This document shows positions 36,488-44,829 of a stretch of DNA of 58,828 nt, one piece after another; the first letter of the stretch is position 1, and the number at the start of each line of letters is the position of its first letter. Below the pieces are notes generated by a model. That model was not told the origin of the DNA, ran no database searches, and saw only the letters and a list, made by a program, of their open reading frames with translations. Source of the DNA: Paeniglutamicibacter terrestris. Its GTDB lineage: Bacteria; Actinomycetota; Actinomycetes; Actinomycetales; Micrococcaceae. The translations under genes and the position numbers were made by a program. The stretch spans positions 41,843 to 100,670 of the forward strand of contig NZ_JAAWVT010000012.1 of NCBI RefSeq assembly GCF_012271785.1, written 5' to 3'.

Positions 36488-38191
36488 TTAGGCTTCGAGC
36501 ACGACCGGAACGATCATCGGCTTGCGGCGCAGCTTGCGCGACACCCACGAGCCCATGATGCGGCGAACTACCTGCTGCAGCTGGTAGGTGGTGTGCGTCG
36601 GGTTGTTGCGCACAGCTTCCTCGATGGCTTCGGCGATCTTCGGCTTGATCTCGTCAAAGACCTTGTCATCCTCGGCCACACCACGTGCGTGGATGTCCGG
36701 TCCGGAGATCAGCTTGCCGCTCTGGCGGTTGATCACGGAGATCACCGAGATGAAGCCCTCTTCGGCCAGCGTGACGCGGTCCTTGAGGTCTTCGTCGGTG
36801 ATGGTGCCAACCTTGGAGCCATCAACGTAAACGTAACCGCAGTCAACCTGGCCAACCAGCTTGGCCACACCGTCGCGCAGGTCAACAACCGAGCCGTCCT
36901 CGGTGAGGAGAACGTTTTCGGCCGGGACACCGGACTGCGCGGCCAGGCGGCCGTTGGCAATCAGGTGGCGGGTCTCGCCGTGAACCGGCATGACGTTCAG
37001 CGGCTGCAGGATGTTGTAGCAGTACAACAGCTCGCCGGCCGAGGCGTGGCCCGAGACGTGAATCTTGGCCATGCCCTTGTGGATGACATCTGCACCCAGG
37101 CGCATCAGACCATTGATCACGCGGAAGACCGAGTTCTCGTTGCCCGGAATCAGCGAGGAAGCCAGGATGACGGTATCGCCCGGGCCCACCTGAATGCGGT
37201 GATCTCCGGTGGCCATGCGGGACAGTGCTGCCATCGGCTCGCCCTGCGAACCGGTGGACATCAGCACAACCTTGTTATCCGGCAGCTTGTCAACGTTTTT
37301 CATGTCCACCAGAATGCCGGCGGGCACGTGCAGGTAACCAAGCTTTTCGGCGATGGTCATGTTGCGGACCATCGAGCGGCCAATGAAGGCCACCTTACGA
37401 CCGTGAACCTGTGCGGCGTCGATAACCTGCTGCACGCGGTGCATGTGCGAGGAGAACGAGGCAACGATGATGCGCTTGCGTGCACGACCGAAGAGCGATT
37501 CGAGGACCGGTCCAATGTCGCGTTCCGCGGTGGTGAAACCGGGAACCTCGGCGTTGGTGGAGTCGGGCATAAACAGATCCACACCCTCGTCCGCGAGGCG
37601 GGCGAAGTGGCGCAGGTCGGTGATGCGACCATCAAGAGGAAGCTGGTCCATCTTGAAGTCACCGGTGTGCAGGACGTTGCCGGCATCGGTGCGGATGAAG
37701 ACGGCCAGGGCGTCGGGGATCGAGTGGTTTACAGCCACGAACTCGGTCTCAAACGGACCGAAGGTTTCCACGTCACCCTCGACAACCTGCTTGAGTACCG
37801 GACGAATGCGGTGCTCTTCCAGCTTGGCGGAGATCAGGGCGAGCGTCAGGCGTGAGCCGATCAGCGGGATATCTCCACGCAGGCGCAACAGGTACGGTAC
37901 GGCACCAATGTGGTCCTCGTGGCCGTGGGTGAGCACCAGGCCCACCACATCGTCCAGACGGTCCTTGATGTAGCTGAAATCGGGCAGGATCAAGTCCACG
38001 CCCGGCTGGTGCTCCTCGGGGAAGAGCACACCACAGTCGACGATCAGCAGTTTGCCGTCAATTTCGAAGACGGCCATGTTCCGTCCAACCTCGCCGAGGC
38101 CACCGAGCGGCACGATGCGCAGGGTGCCAGGCTTCAGCTTGGGCGGAAGGTTGTGGAGCACATCGGTGCCCACAGAAGAGGAATCGGTCAT
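36488..38191 (-). CDS. rnj: Ribonuclease J
   Basis: 567 residues. A metallo-beta-lactamase/beta-CASP nuclease with both 5' exonuclease and endonuclease activity in RNA decay and rRNA maturation. The zinc motif HxHxDH is in LTHGHEDHIGAVPYLL, then VLHTGDFKMDQLPLDG, the beta-CASP core (VASFSSHMHRVQQVIDAA, LMSTGSQGEPMAALSRMA) and HVSGHASAGEL. The C-terminal domain ends RRKPMIVPVVLEA. It starts 15 bases after dapA, the usual actinobacterial pair, and so is probably co-transcribed with it. Confidence 0.96.
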   Translation of the reverse strand: MTDSSSVGTDVLHNLPPKLKPGTLRIVPLGGLGEVGRNMAVFEIDGKLLIVDCGVLFPEEHQPGVDLILPDFSYIKDRLDDVVGLVLTHGHEDHIGAVPYLLRLRGDIPLIGSRLTLALISAKLEEHRIRPVLKQVVEGDVETFGPFETEFVAVNHSIPDALAVFIRTDAGNVLHTGDFKMDQLPLDGRITDLRHFARLADEGVDLFMPDSTNAEVPGFTTAERDIGPVLESLFGRARKRIIVASFSSHMHRVQQVIDAAQVHGRKVAFIGRSMVRNMTIAEKLGYLHVPAGILVDMKNVDKLPDNKVVLMSTGSQGEPMAALSRMATGDHRIQVGPGDTVILASSLIPGNENSVFRVINGLMRLGADVIHKGMAKIHVSGHASAGELLYCYNILQPLNVMPVHGETRHLIANGRLAAQSGVPAENVLLTEDGSVVDLRDGVAKLVGQVDCGYVYVDGSKVGTITDEDLKDRVTLAEEGFISVISVINRQSGKLISGPDIHARGVAEDDKVFDEIKPKIAEAIEEAVRNNPTHTTYQLQQVVRRIMGSWVSRKLRRKPMIVPVVLEA

Positions 38192-38206
38192 GAATTACTT
38201 ACCTTT

Positions 38207-39124
38207 CTAGATCTCCCATCCGCCCTCACGCAAATCGGTGCGGATGGTTTCGAGTTCCGTTTCCGACGGTGCCACAAGCGGCAGCCGGACCACGGTGTTC
38301 GGCAGGACTCCCTGCCAGTTAAGAATGTGTTTTGCAGCAACGGCGCCCTGTACGTGGCTCATCACGGCACGCTGGATCGGATCCAGCTCAAAGTGGGTGG
38401 CGCGTGCGGTGGCCAGATCTCCGGCCAGCATGGCGTCAACAAGGATGCGGTACTTAGCGGCGGCGATGTGTGCGGTGACCGATACGACGCCCACGGCGCC
38501 TGCTGCCATCAGCGGCAGGGTCAATCCGTCATCCCCGGAGTACACGTCCAGGTCGGTATGGGCCAGCACCGTAGTGGTGGACTGGTAGTCGGCCTTCGCG
38601 TCCTTCAACGCCACGACCAGCGGGTTCTTCGCCAGCTCGATGATGGTCTCCGGAGCCATGGCAATGCCCGCGCGTCCCGGGATGTCATAAAGCATCACCG
38701 GCAGCTGCGTTGCCGCGACGATGGCCTCGACGTGGGCGATGACGCCGGCCTGGGAAGGCTTGTTGTAGTACGGTGCGGTCACCAAGATGCCGTGGACCCC
38801 GGCTTCCTTCGCCGCAAGCGAAAGCCTGATCGAATGTGCCGTGTCATTGGTGGTGGAACCGGCCAGGACCTTAGCCCGGTGCCCGACGGCCTTGACCACC
38901 GTGGCGAACATTTCGACGTTTTCCTCATCGCGAAGCGTCGAGGTTTCACCGGTGGTGCCGGTGACAACCAATCCGTCGCAACCGTCGTCAACAAGCTTGG
39001 TCGCCAGTTTGGCGGCCGCTTCGTAGTCAACGTCCCCGTTGTCCTTGAAAGGCGTCACCATTGCGGTGAGGACGGTTCCGAAGGTGTAATTCTTGCCAGG
39101 GGTGTGCAGCGCAGTTTCAGCCAT
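38207..39124 (-). CDS. dapA: 4-hydroxy-tetrahydrodipicolinate synthase
   Basis: 305 residues. An aldolase of the DapA family that condenses pyruvate and aspartate semialdehyde. GTVLTAMVTPFKDNGDVDY, GTTGETSTLRDEE, the tyrosine in VMLYDIPGRAGIA and the Schiff-base lysine in VVALKDAKADY are present. First gene of the dapA-rnj pair. dapB and dapF are elsewhere in the window. Confidence 0.95.
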   Translation of the reverse strand: MAETALHTPGKNYTFGTVLTAMVTPFKDNGDVDYEAAAKLATKLVDDGCDGLVVTGTTGETSTLRDEENVEMFATVVKAVGHRAKVLAGSTTNDTAHSIRLSLAAKEAGVHGILVTAPYYNKPSQAGVIAHVEAIVAATQLPVMLYDIPGRAGIAMAPETIIELAKNPLVVALKDAKADYQSTTTVLAHTDLDVYSGDDGLTLPLMAAGAVGVVSVTAHIAAAKYRILVDAMLAGDLATARATHFELDPIQRAVMSHVQGAVAAKHILNWQGVLPNTVVRLPLVAPSETELETIRTDLREGGWEI

Positions 39125-39188
39125 GACTCCAACGTTACACTTTGCAGACTCGAAGCAAGGATTCGAAGCGGACGTTTAGGCTGTAAAC

Positions 39189-40430
39189 ATGACGCATTTC
39201 TCCACTTCCGGTGCCACCGCGGGCAAAACCAGCGCAGCGACCGGAAAAGGATCGCGCATCGCCGGCGTGGATGCCGCCCGCGGACTGGCGCTGCTGGGGA
39301 TGATCGCCGTGCACATCATGCCCCTGGCGGTCCTCTCAAGTTCTTCGGTTCCCAGTGCCACGTGGGCGGGAACCTTATTTGCCGGTCGCGCCTCGGCACT
39401 TTTTGTCCTGCTGGCAGGAGTGGGCCTGGCCCTGCTCTCCGGCGGCAGTGGTTCCATCGCGGCACCCAAGCTGGCCGGGGTGCGACGTCAGGTAGTAATC
39501 CGGGCGGTATTGATCTGTGGTTTCGGGTTGGGCCTTGGCATGCTGGATACCAACGTGGCGGTCATTCTGGTGCACTACGCCATCATGTTTTTTGGGGCGA
39601 TCGCCTTCCTGCGCCTACGTGCGGTGGCGCTGGGGTGTTGGGCCGCCGGCTGGCTGATCCTCTCCCCCGGCGCCCTGTATTTGCTGCGCCCCTGGCTACA
39701 ACAAGTCCTTGATCCCTCGCGCTTGGGGGCTTCGCCGTTACCCGAAGATTTCGGGACGCCGTTGGTGTTCCTGGCCGATATTTTTGTCACCGGCTATTAC
39801 CCTGTGCTGGTGTGGTTCGGTTTCCTGCTGGCTGGATTATGTGTGGGCCGATTGGCCCTGGGCCGACCGCCGGTGGCCCTGGCCATCGCCGTTCTCGGAG
39901 CTCTCCTCGCGGTGGGCTCCAAATTACTCTCGGCCTGGCTCCTGGCCATGCCCGGGGCGCTCTCCTCGCTACGCCAGGCCACGGGTCTCGATTCGACTCA
40001 ACTCGCGGTGTCGCTAGTGACCGGTCAGCGGCTGGGCGAGGCACCACAGAGCATCTGGTTCCTGGCCATCTCCGCCCCGCATTCGGGCGCACCGCTCGAT
40101 GTTTTACATGTCACCGGCTGCGCGCTGGCGGTACTGGGCGCGGCCCAATTGGTGTGTATGGCGCTGCATGCGTTGTTCGGCTCGGTGGGCGAGATGATCC
40201 TGTGGCCACTGACCGGTGCCGGAGCCGCGACGCTCACGCTCTATGCGGCACACCTAGTGGCGCTGGATTTGTTCAGCGATGCCTCGGCGCCACTGCCGCG
40301 GACCATGCTATTTATCACGTATGCCATCGGTTGCCTGTTGGCCGGATTGGTCTTTGGATTCCTAGGTAAACGTGCCCCACTAGAAGCATTGGTGCATTCG
40401 GTGTCCCGGACCCTGGCCCGCAGCGCCTGA
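39189..40430 (+). CDS. DUF418/HGSNAT-type membrane protein
   Basis: 413 residues with about ten membrane helices. The N-terminal motif GVDAARGLALLGMIAVHIMP, with a histidine in the first helix, is typical of the heparan-alpha-glucosaminide N-acetyltransferase/DUF418/DUF1624 group, which is thought to move acyl groups across the membrane. Later segments (HYAIMFFGAIAFLRLRAV, LTLYAAHLVALDLF) match DUF418-like proteins. No substrate can be named. Divergent from dapA with a 64-base gap. Confidence 0.75.
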   Translation: MTHFSTSGATAGKTSAATGKGSRIAGVDAARGLALLGMIAVHIMPLAVLSSSSVPSATWAGTLFAGRASALFVLLAGVGLALLSGGSGSIAAPKLAGVRRQVVIRAVLICGFGLGLGMLDTNVAVILVHYAIMFFGAIAFLRLRAVALGCWAAGWLILSPGALYLLRPWLQQVLDPSRLGASPLPEDFGTPLVFLADIFVTGYYPVLVWFGFLLAGLCVGRLALGRPPVALAIAVLGALLAVGSKLLSAWLLAMPGALSSLRQATGLDSTQLAVSLVTGQRLGEAPQSIWFLAISAPHSGAPLDVLHVTGCALAVLGAAQLVCMALHALFGSVGEMILWPLTGAGAATLTLYAAHLVALDLFSDASAPLPRTMLFITYAIGCLLAGLVFGFLGKRAPLEALVHSVSRTLARSA

Positions 40431-40651
40431 CTCAGTAGTACCCGTGAGGGCAGTTTTTCCGCGGAATTTCGCACCACCAGCTTTTGTCTCTCGCCCCGGG
40501 TTGCGGTGCCCACTGGCTACCGTGGTGCGAGCAGCATGCCGTATGCCACCTCACTGAGAAAAAGCTGGGACATCACGGGCCGCAGGATTCACAGCATTCG
40601 GACGTGCGAAGCCAACCTGACAGCCGCCTGATCGAGTGCCACTATTGGCCT

Positions 40652-41209
40652 ATGAACGAAGTTAACACAACGACTGCCCCCGAACCTCAGGTCTTGGTTC
40701 TCATGGGCGTTTCCGGTTGCGGTAAAACGACGGTCGCAGCATTGCTGGCCGGTCGTCTGGGCTGGGAATACGAAGAGGGTGACGGACTGCATCCGGCGGA
40801 AAATGTCGCCAAGATGCACGAGGGTCACCCCTTGAATGATGAAGACCGTTGGCCGTGGCTCAACAAGGTTGCCGACTGGATTGACGAGCAGCTTGATGCC
40901 TCACGATCCGGTGTCATCACCTGTTCCTCACTCAAGCGTTCCTACCGCGATATTCTCAATCGTCGAGGCTCCGGCGTCACCTTCGTTTACCTCGAGGGCA
41001 GCTACGAGGAAATCGCCGAACGCTTGGCCGCCAGGCAGGGGCACTTCATGCCTCCGGCTCTGCTCAAGAGCCAGTTTGCGGACCTCGAGGAGCCGGCCGC
41101 GGATGAGCCCAGCTTCACGGTAGGCATTGGCCCGGCTCCCCAAGAAATTGCGCGGAACATCATTGATGAGCTGCAGCTACGCAATCTGCACCGAACGGAT
41201 AAGCCATGA
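40652..41209 (+). CDS. gntK: Gluconokinase
   Basis: 185 residues. A P-loop kinase that phosphorylates gluconate to 6-phosphogluconate. Walker A MGVSGCGKTTVAALLAG, then YEEGDGLHPAENVAKM, GHPLNDEDRWPWL, ITCSSLKRSYRDILNR and the lid GHFMPPALLKSQFADLEEP. Start at the ATG at 40652; the longer frame to 40484 is non-coding upstream sequence of about 220 bases. Its end overlaps the permease start. Confidence 0.94.
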   Translation: MNEVNTTTAPEPQVLVLMGVSGCGKTTVAALLAGRLGWEYEEGDGLHPAENVAKMHEGHPLNDEDRWPWLNKVADWIDEQLDASRSGVITCSSLKRSYRDILNRRGSGVTFVYLEGSYEEIAERLAARQGHFMPPALLKSQFADLEEPAADEPSFTVGIGPAPQEIARNIIDELQLRNLHRTDKP

Positions 41210-42645
41210 GCATGCTGAGCACCGGCGTTTCAGTCTTGGCCGCCTCGGCCACCGACGCCATGAATGAACCGTGGGCCGCCCACGACACTCAGGTGTTGCT
41301 GGTTGCCCTCTTCGGCATCGCCGTAGTGGTGGTGCTGATTGTCTGGGCCAAAATGCATGCCTTCTTGGCCCTGACCATCGCCGCCCTCGTGGTGGGTGTT
41401 GGCTCTGGAATTCCCCTCGGTGATCTGACCAAGTCCTATGAAACAGGCGTGGGCGGAGTATTGGGCCACGTTGGTGTCTTGATTGCCCTGGGCGCCATGT
41501 TGGGCAAGCTGCTGGGTGACTCCGGTGGAGCCGACAAGATTGTTGATACGCTCTTGCGCGGCTCCAAGGCCTCCCTGCCGTGGAAGATGGCACTGATAGC
41601 CGCCATCATTGGTATTCCGATGTTCTTCGAGGTGGGTCTGGTTCTTTTGGTGCCGGTGGTCATGCTGGCCGTCCAACGCACCAAGCTTCCGGCCATGCAA
41701 TTGGCCATCCCCGCGCTCGCCGGACTCTCAGTCCTGCACGGTTTTGTTCCCCCGCACCCGGGCCCGGTCGCCGCGGTGGGCATCTTGAATGCCGATCTCG
41801 GTGTCACCCTGGCGCTCGGTCTGATCGTTGCCATTCCCACGGTGATCATTTGTGGTCCACTCTTTGCTCGTCTGGCTGCTCGGTGGGTGCCCATCGGACC
41901 GGCCGGTGCGGGACTCGCCTTCCTCACCGAGGGATCTGCCAAGACCGATGCCTCGGTGACCGGCGCCGAGGCCAAGCGCACTCCGTCCTTCGGCTGGACG
42001 CTGGCCACGGTTCTGTCCCCGGTGTTCCTGATGTTGCTGCACTCCGCTGCCAACATGTGGATCAATCCCGACACCATGGCCTTCAAGGTCCTGAACATCA
42101 TCGGTGACCCGGTCATCGCCCTGCTGCTTGCCGTCTTGCTGGCGATGATTACCTTCGGTACGGCCGTAGGATTCACCGCTTCGGCGCTGAGCAAGAAGAT
42201 TGGTGACAGCCTGCTTCCCGTCGTGGGAGTGATGCTGATCGTGGGAGCCGGCGGCGGATTCAAGCAGGTGCTAGTTGATGGCGGCACCAGCGTGGCCATT
42301 GGCAAGATTGCCGTGGCACTGAGCCTCTCGGCCTTGATCATGGGCTGGATTATTGCCGTGCTGATCCGTGTCGCCACGGGTTCTGCCACCGTTGCCACGG
42401 TGACGGCTGCCGGTATCGTCGCTCCGCTAGCCGCGGGACTTCCCCCGGCTCAGTTGGCACTGGTGGTCTTGTCCGTCGGTGCGGGTTCGGTGTTCTTCTC
42501 GCACGTGAATGATGCAGGATTCTGGTTGGTCAAGGAGTACTTCGGTATGACCGTCTGGCAGACCATCAAGACCTGGTCCATGATGGAAACACTGATTTCC
42601 GTGGTGGGCCTGGGCATGGTGCTGTTGCTTTCGATCTTCGTCTAG
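41206..42645 (+). CDS. gntP: GntP-family gluconate permease
   Basis: 479 residues, 12 to 14 hydrophobic segments. GVGGVLGHVGVLIALGAMLG, GIPMFFEVGLVLLVPVV, HGFVPPHPGPVAAVGIL and HVNDAGFWLVKEYFG are GntP signatures. It imports gluconate with protons. The ATG overlaps the gntK stop (ATGA), so the two make one operon. It starts with a short extra N-terminus. The following inverted repeat should end the transcript. Confidence 0.93.
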   Translation: MSMLSTGVSVLAASATDAMNEPWAAHDTQVLLVALFGIAVVVVLIVWAKMHAFLALTIAALVVGVGSGIPLGDLTKSYETGVGGVLGHVGVLIALGAMLGKLLGDSGGADKIVDTLLRGSKASLPWKMALIAAIIGIPMFFEVGLVLLVPVVMLAVQRTKLPAMQLAIPALAGLSVLHGFVPPHPGPVAAVGILNADLGVTLALGLIVAIPTVIICGPLFARLAARWVPIGPAGAGLAFLTEGSAKTDASVTGAEAKRTPSFGWTLATVLSPVFLMLLHSAANMWINPDTMAFKVLNIIGDPVIALLLAVLLAMITFGTAVGFTASALSKKIGDSLLPVVGVMLIVGAGGGFKQVLVDGGTSVAIGKIAVALSLSALIMGWIIAVLIRVATGSATVATVTAAGIVAPLAAGLPPAQLALVVLSVGAGSVFFSHVNDAGFWLVKEYFGMTVWQTIKTWSMMETLISVVGLGMVLLLSIFV

Positions 42646-42656
42646 CCACGTGTGAC

Positions 42657-42704
42657 GCGGTGCTGAGCTTCTCCCTAGATCACTAGGGAGAAGCTCAGCA
42701 CCGC
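42657..42704. terminator. Bidirectional terminator reaching into the DUF1772 gene
   Basis: GCGGTGCTGAGCTTCTCCCT and AGGGAGAAGCTCAGCACCGC form a 22-base perfect stem around ATCA. The right arm and part of the left arm encode the last ten residues of the converging DUF1772 protein, whose stop is at 42675. Confidence 0.8.
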
Positions 42705-43154
42705 GGCTGAAACCACCGCGCAGATCCACCGGGCGTGATTAAGCCGGCCCCACGGCACGGCAAATGATGTCCAGGTATCGGCAGCAGTCTCGCTTCCACG
42801 GTCGCTGGCCAGCTGATTATTCAACGGCACGTTGCCAACCACGGTGATGCCAAATGCAGCAATTCCCAAAACAGAACCAACAATGCGAGCCATGGCCGCC
42901 GGGACCCAGTTCCCGGCGGCCATTTCCATACCCACCAAGACCACGGAGGTGAGCATGGAACCAAAGAAGATGCTCATGAAGGGCCATCGGACGGCTGCTA
43001 CATTAATCCACCGCATCGCTGTCACAGCTTCTCGAGACGGTATCTTCTCTAGTGCTGGCAGCACGAGTGCCGCGAAGGAAAAGTACACTCCCCCGGCGAT
43101 TGCCGTGCAGGCTGCGGTGATGATGGTCAGGGTAATGAGCGAGACATCGTTCAT
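42675..43154 (-). CDS. DUF1772 (anthrone oxygenase family) membrane protein
   Basis: 159 residues with four membrane helices. AITGGVYFSFAALVLPALE-like ACTAIAGGVYFSFAALVLPA, MRWINVAAVRWPFMSIFFG and NVPLNNQLA are DUF1772 signatures; the asparagine-rich NVPLNNQL after helix 3 is the most constant. Some fungal members take part in anthrone oxidation, but bacterial ones are uncharacterised. The ATG at 43154 overlaps the stop of a 41-residue open frame upstream. Its 3' end lies within a terminator hairpin. Confidence 0.82.
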   Translation of the reverse strand: MNDVSLITLTIITAACTAIAGGVYFSFAALVLPALEKIPSREAVTAMRWINVAAVRWPFMSIFFGSMLTSVVLVGMEMAAGNWVPAAMARIVGSVLGIAAFGITVVGNVPLNNQLASDRGSETAADTWTSFAVPWGRLNHARWICAVVSAAVLSFSLVI

Positions 43155-43276
43155 GGCCGTGAACCTCCAGAGATTTGGTCGCTCGTCGCGGATAGTGCCA
43201 AGAATCGTGATGTGGTCATGACATCCTGCTGCTGTCGTTCAACAAGACTTTGAACCGCTGGCCAGCGAGATTCCAT
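43151..43276 (-). CDS. Possible 41-residue peptide coupled to the DUF1772 gene
   Basis: The open frame MESRWPAVQSLVERQQQ... ends in a TGA that overlaps the DUF1772 ATG. AAGGAG stands eight bases before its ATG, a better ribosome site than any before the DUF1772 gene itself. It has no membrane segment. It may be a leader peptide that couples translation, or the end of a decayed upstream gene such as a regulator. Confidence 0.4.
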   Translation of the reverse strand: MESRWPAVQSLVERQQQDVMTTSRFLALSATSDQISGGSRP

Positions 43277-43450
43277 GGGGAGTTCTCCTTGAGTGGGTGT
43301 CGTTTTATCGGCGGCGATTCAGCGGCAACCCATCGTCTCCGCCCTGAGTGACCCTATTCTGGCCGGTACGTTTCCATCGATCAAATAGTGAGCCAACGAC
43401 GAATGTAGCCGGACGGTACAGCCGAGACCGGGACACGGAACGCGGGATGT

Positions 43451-43831
43451 TTATGAGGTACGTGCGCTGGCCTCGTCGAGGCCGGGACAGCGAAGCCGCG
43501 CTCTGTCCATCGTTGCCCCAAAGGTGTCGCGAACCCATGTCGTCAGCAGCTCGGAATAGAGGTGCGGGAAGTTCTCGCCGTCGCCGCCATCTTCGTATCG
43601 GATCTGTACGCCAGCCATGGAGATCGCTGTCTCATCGAACTGAAGGACAACCAGATCACCCGGGTAGTCGGCATAGATGTACGAGGCCACGCGCGCAAGT
43701 TGATGCGGTTCCGAGCAGGGAATGAAACCCACCTCGGCCACCGTGGCGCCGCGGGTTGATTGCCGATACACGCCGGAGGCTTGGGCTTCTTTCCAGATCC
43801 CGAGTTCGGTCAGGTGCAGGATCGTTGTCAT
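43451..43831 (-). CDS. DUF952 domain protein
   Basis: 126 residues. ILHLTELGIWKEAQASGVYR, VGFIPCSEPHQLARVAS and GDLVVLQFDE match DUF952 (typical pattern I-x2-W-x4-G-x-Y ... G-F-I-H-C-S), a small fold related to glutathione S-transferase-like or ADP-ribosyl families by structure; no function is known. The usual His of GFIHCS is Pro here. It lies alone between the DUF1772 gene and the ars locus; about 170 bases on its 5'-distal side hold nothing recognised. Confidence 0.75.
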   Translation of the reverse strand: MTTILHLTELGIWKEAQASGVYRQSTRGATVAEVGFIPCSEPHQLARVASYIYADYPGDLVVLQFDETAISMAGVQIRYEDGGDGENFPHLYSELLTTWVRDTFGATMDRARLRCPGLDEASARTS

Positions 43832-43888
43832 GGACCCAGCATAGGTACGTGGCCAAAGGGTCAGGCGTAGCCTCGCGCAGTTGGGGAT

Positions 43889-44323
43889 TTAGGCAGAGGC
43901 CAGCAGACGCTTTTTGAGGTCTCTGACCCGGGCGTGAATGTCGTCGCGGACTAGTTCCATACGTTCGCGCCCCTCGATGCCGCGGGCACTAGGTTCGTCG
44001 GTTTCCCACACTTCGATCCTCACGCCGTCCACCGGCGGTACCTTCGCTTCGGAGCCCAGAACCACTACCAGCCCGGCCGCACGCATATTTTCCTCAGTCA
44101 AGAGCTTGGGTACTTCGGCACTGATATCAACACCCAGATCAGCCAAAACCTCTGCGGACAGGGCGTTGACGGCATTCCCGGGTTTGGTGCCCGCCGAGGT
44201 CACGGTGATGTCCTGGCCAGCTTCGAGTTTCATCAACCCGGCGGCCATCTGAGATTTTCCGCCGTTCTTCACACAGACAAAAAGAACCGAAGGAGATGGC
44301 GCAGCTGTTGATGAACACTTCAC
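43889..44323 (-). CDS. Arsenate-mycothiol transferase-like LMW phosphatase-fold protein (ArsC)
   Basis: 144 residues. The P-loop is VLFVCVKNGGKSQMAAGLM. The usual C-x5-R has Lys for Arg, as in the arsenate-mycothiol transferases ArsC1/ArsC2 of Corynebacterium glutamicum (CVGNGGKSQMA). These link arsenate to mycothiol so that mycoredoxin can reduce it to arsenite. VTSAGTKPGNAVNALSAEVL and the Asp region WETDEPSARGIEGRERM are conserved. It starts two bases after the arsR stop, so it is in one operon with arsR, divergent from acr3. Confidence 0.85.
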   Translation of the reverse strand: MKCSSTAAPSPSVLFVCVKNGGKSQMAAGLMKLEAGQDITVTSAGTKPGNAVNALSAEVLADLGVDISAEVPKLLTEENMRAAGLVVVLGSEAKVPPVDGVRIEVWETDEPSARGIEGRERMELVRDDIHARVRDLKKRLLASA

Positions 44324-44325
44324 GA

Positions 44326-44712
44326 TTAGTCCTTCGGGATCAGGGTGGCAGCCAAGGAACCCAAGGCTCCGGGCACTAGGGAGTAGTAGGCCCAGACGCC
44401 ACGCTTTTCACGGTTGAGCAGTCCTGCCTCGACCATGATCTTCAGATGGTGAGAGACGGTGGGCTGACCAAGGTTGAGCGGCTCGGCGAGATCGCAGACA
44501 CAGGTCTCGGCGTTTTCACTGGAAGAGACGATGGAAAGAATACGCAGTCGGTTGGGATCAGCCAGGGCCTTAAAACGTAGGGCAAGCGCCTCGGCCTCGG
44601 TGGCAAGCAGGGTTTCCTTTCCCTGAGCCGGAACACAGCAGGCCGGTTCCGTTTCGCGCACGGAAAGCTCGAGCCCGGTCGCCCGAATTTGTGTGGCACC
44701 TTGTGTCGGCAT
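44326..44712 (-). CDS. arsR: ArsR-type arsenite-responsive repressor
   Basis: 128 residues. Winged helix: FKALADPNRLRILSIVSS, LAEPLNLGQPTVSHHLKIMV, EAGLLNREKRGVWAYYSL. Two sets of cysteines can bind arsenite: a vicinal pair near the N-terminus (residues 25 and 26, PACCVPAQG) and CVC in helix alpha-3 (71 and 73, ETCVCDLAEPL). A vicinal N-terminal pair plus one later cysteine is the site used in C. glutamicum ArsR. The ATG at 44712 is favoured; the longer frame to 44865 runs through the promoter region. It should repress both divergent arms. Confidence 0.92.
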   Translation of the reverse strand: MPTQGATQIRATGLELSVRETEPACCVPAQGKETLLATEAEALALRFKALADPNRLRILSIVSSSENAETCVCDLAEPLNLGQPTVSHHLKIMVEAGLLNREKRGVWAYYSLVPGALGSLAATLIPKD

Positions 44713-44750
44713 GAAATTGCCCTCGCTTCCTTTGCACCGTCGACAAGAGA

Positions 44751-44805
44751 TTGACAATCGTCGATATATGCAACCATACTCGAAACATCGATGTTCGTCG
44801 ATATC
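44751..44805 (+). promoter_or_regulatory. acr3 promoter with ArsR operator candidates
   Basis: TTGACA at 44751 and CATACT at 44775 are 18 bases apart and form a good sigma-70-type promoter for acr3. TCGTCGATAT occurs at about 44759 and again at 44796, and AACATCGATGTT (44784-44795) is a perfect palindrome. These lie over the promoter and are likely ArsR sites. Confidence 0.6.
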
Positions 44806-44829
44806 TAGTTTTTCGGAGTAAAAGTTCTC

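Noticed and set aside
36458-37855. 465-residue plus-strand open frame
   Set aside because: Opposite the clearly real rnj; composition rich in His, Gly, Asp and Val as expected of an antisense shadow.
37910-39712. 600-residue plus-strand open frame
   Set aside because: It lies opposite dapA and the rnj start and then runs out of frame through the DUF418 gene. It has no family features; it is a by-product of high GC.
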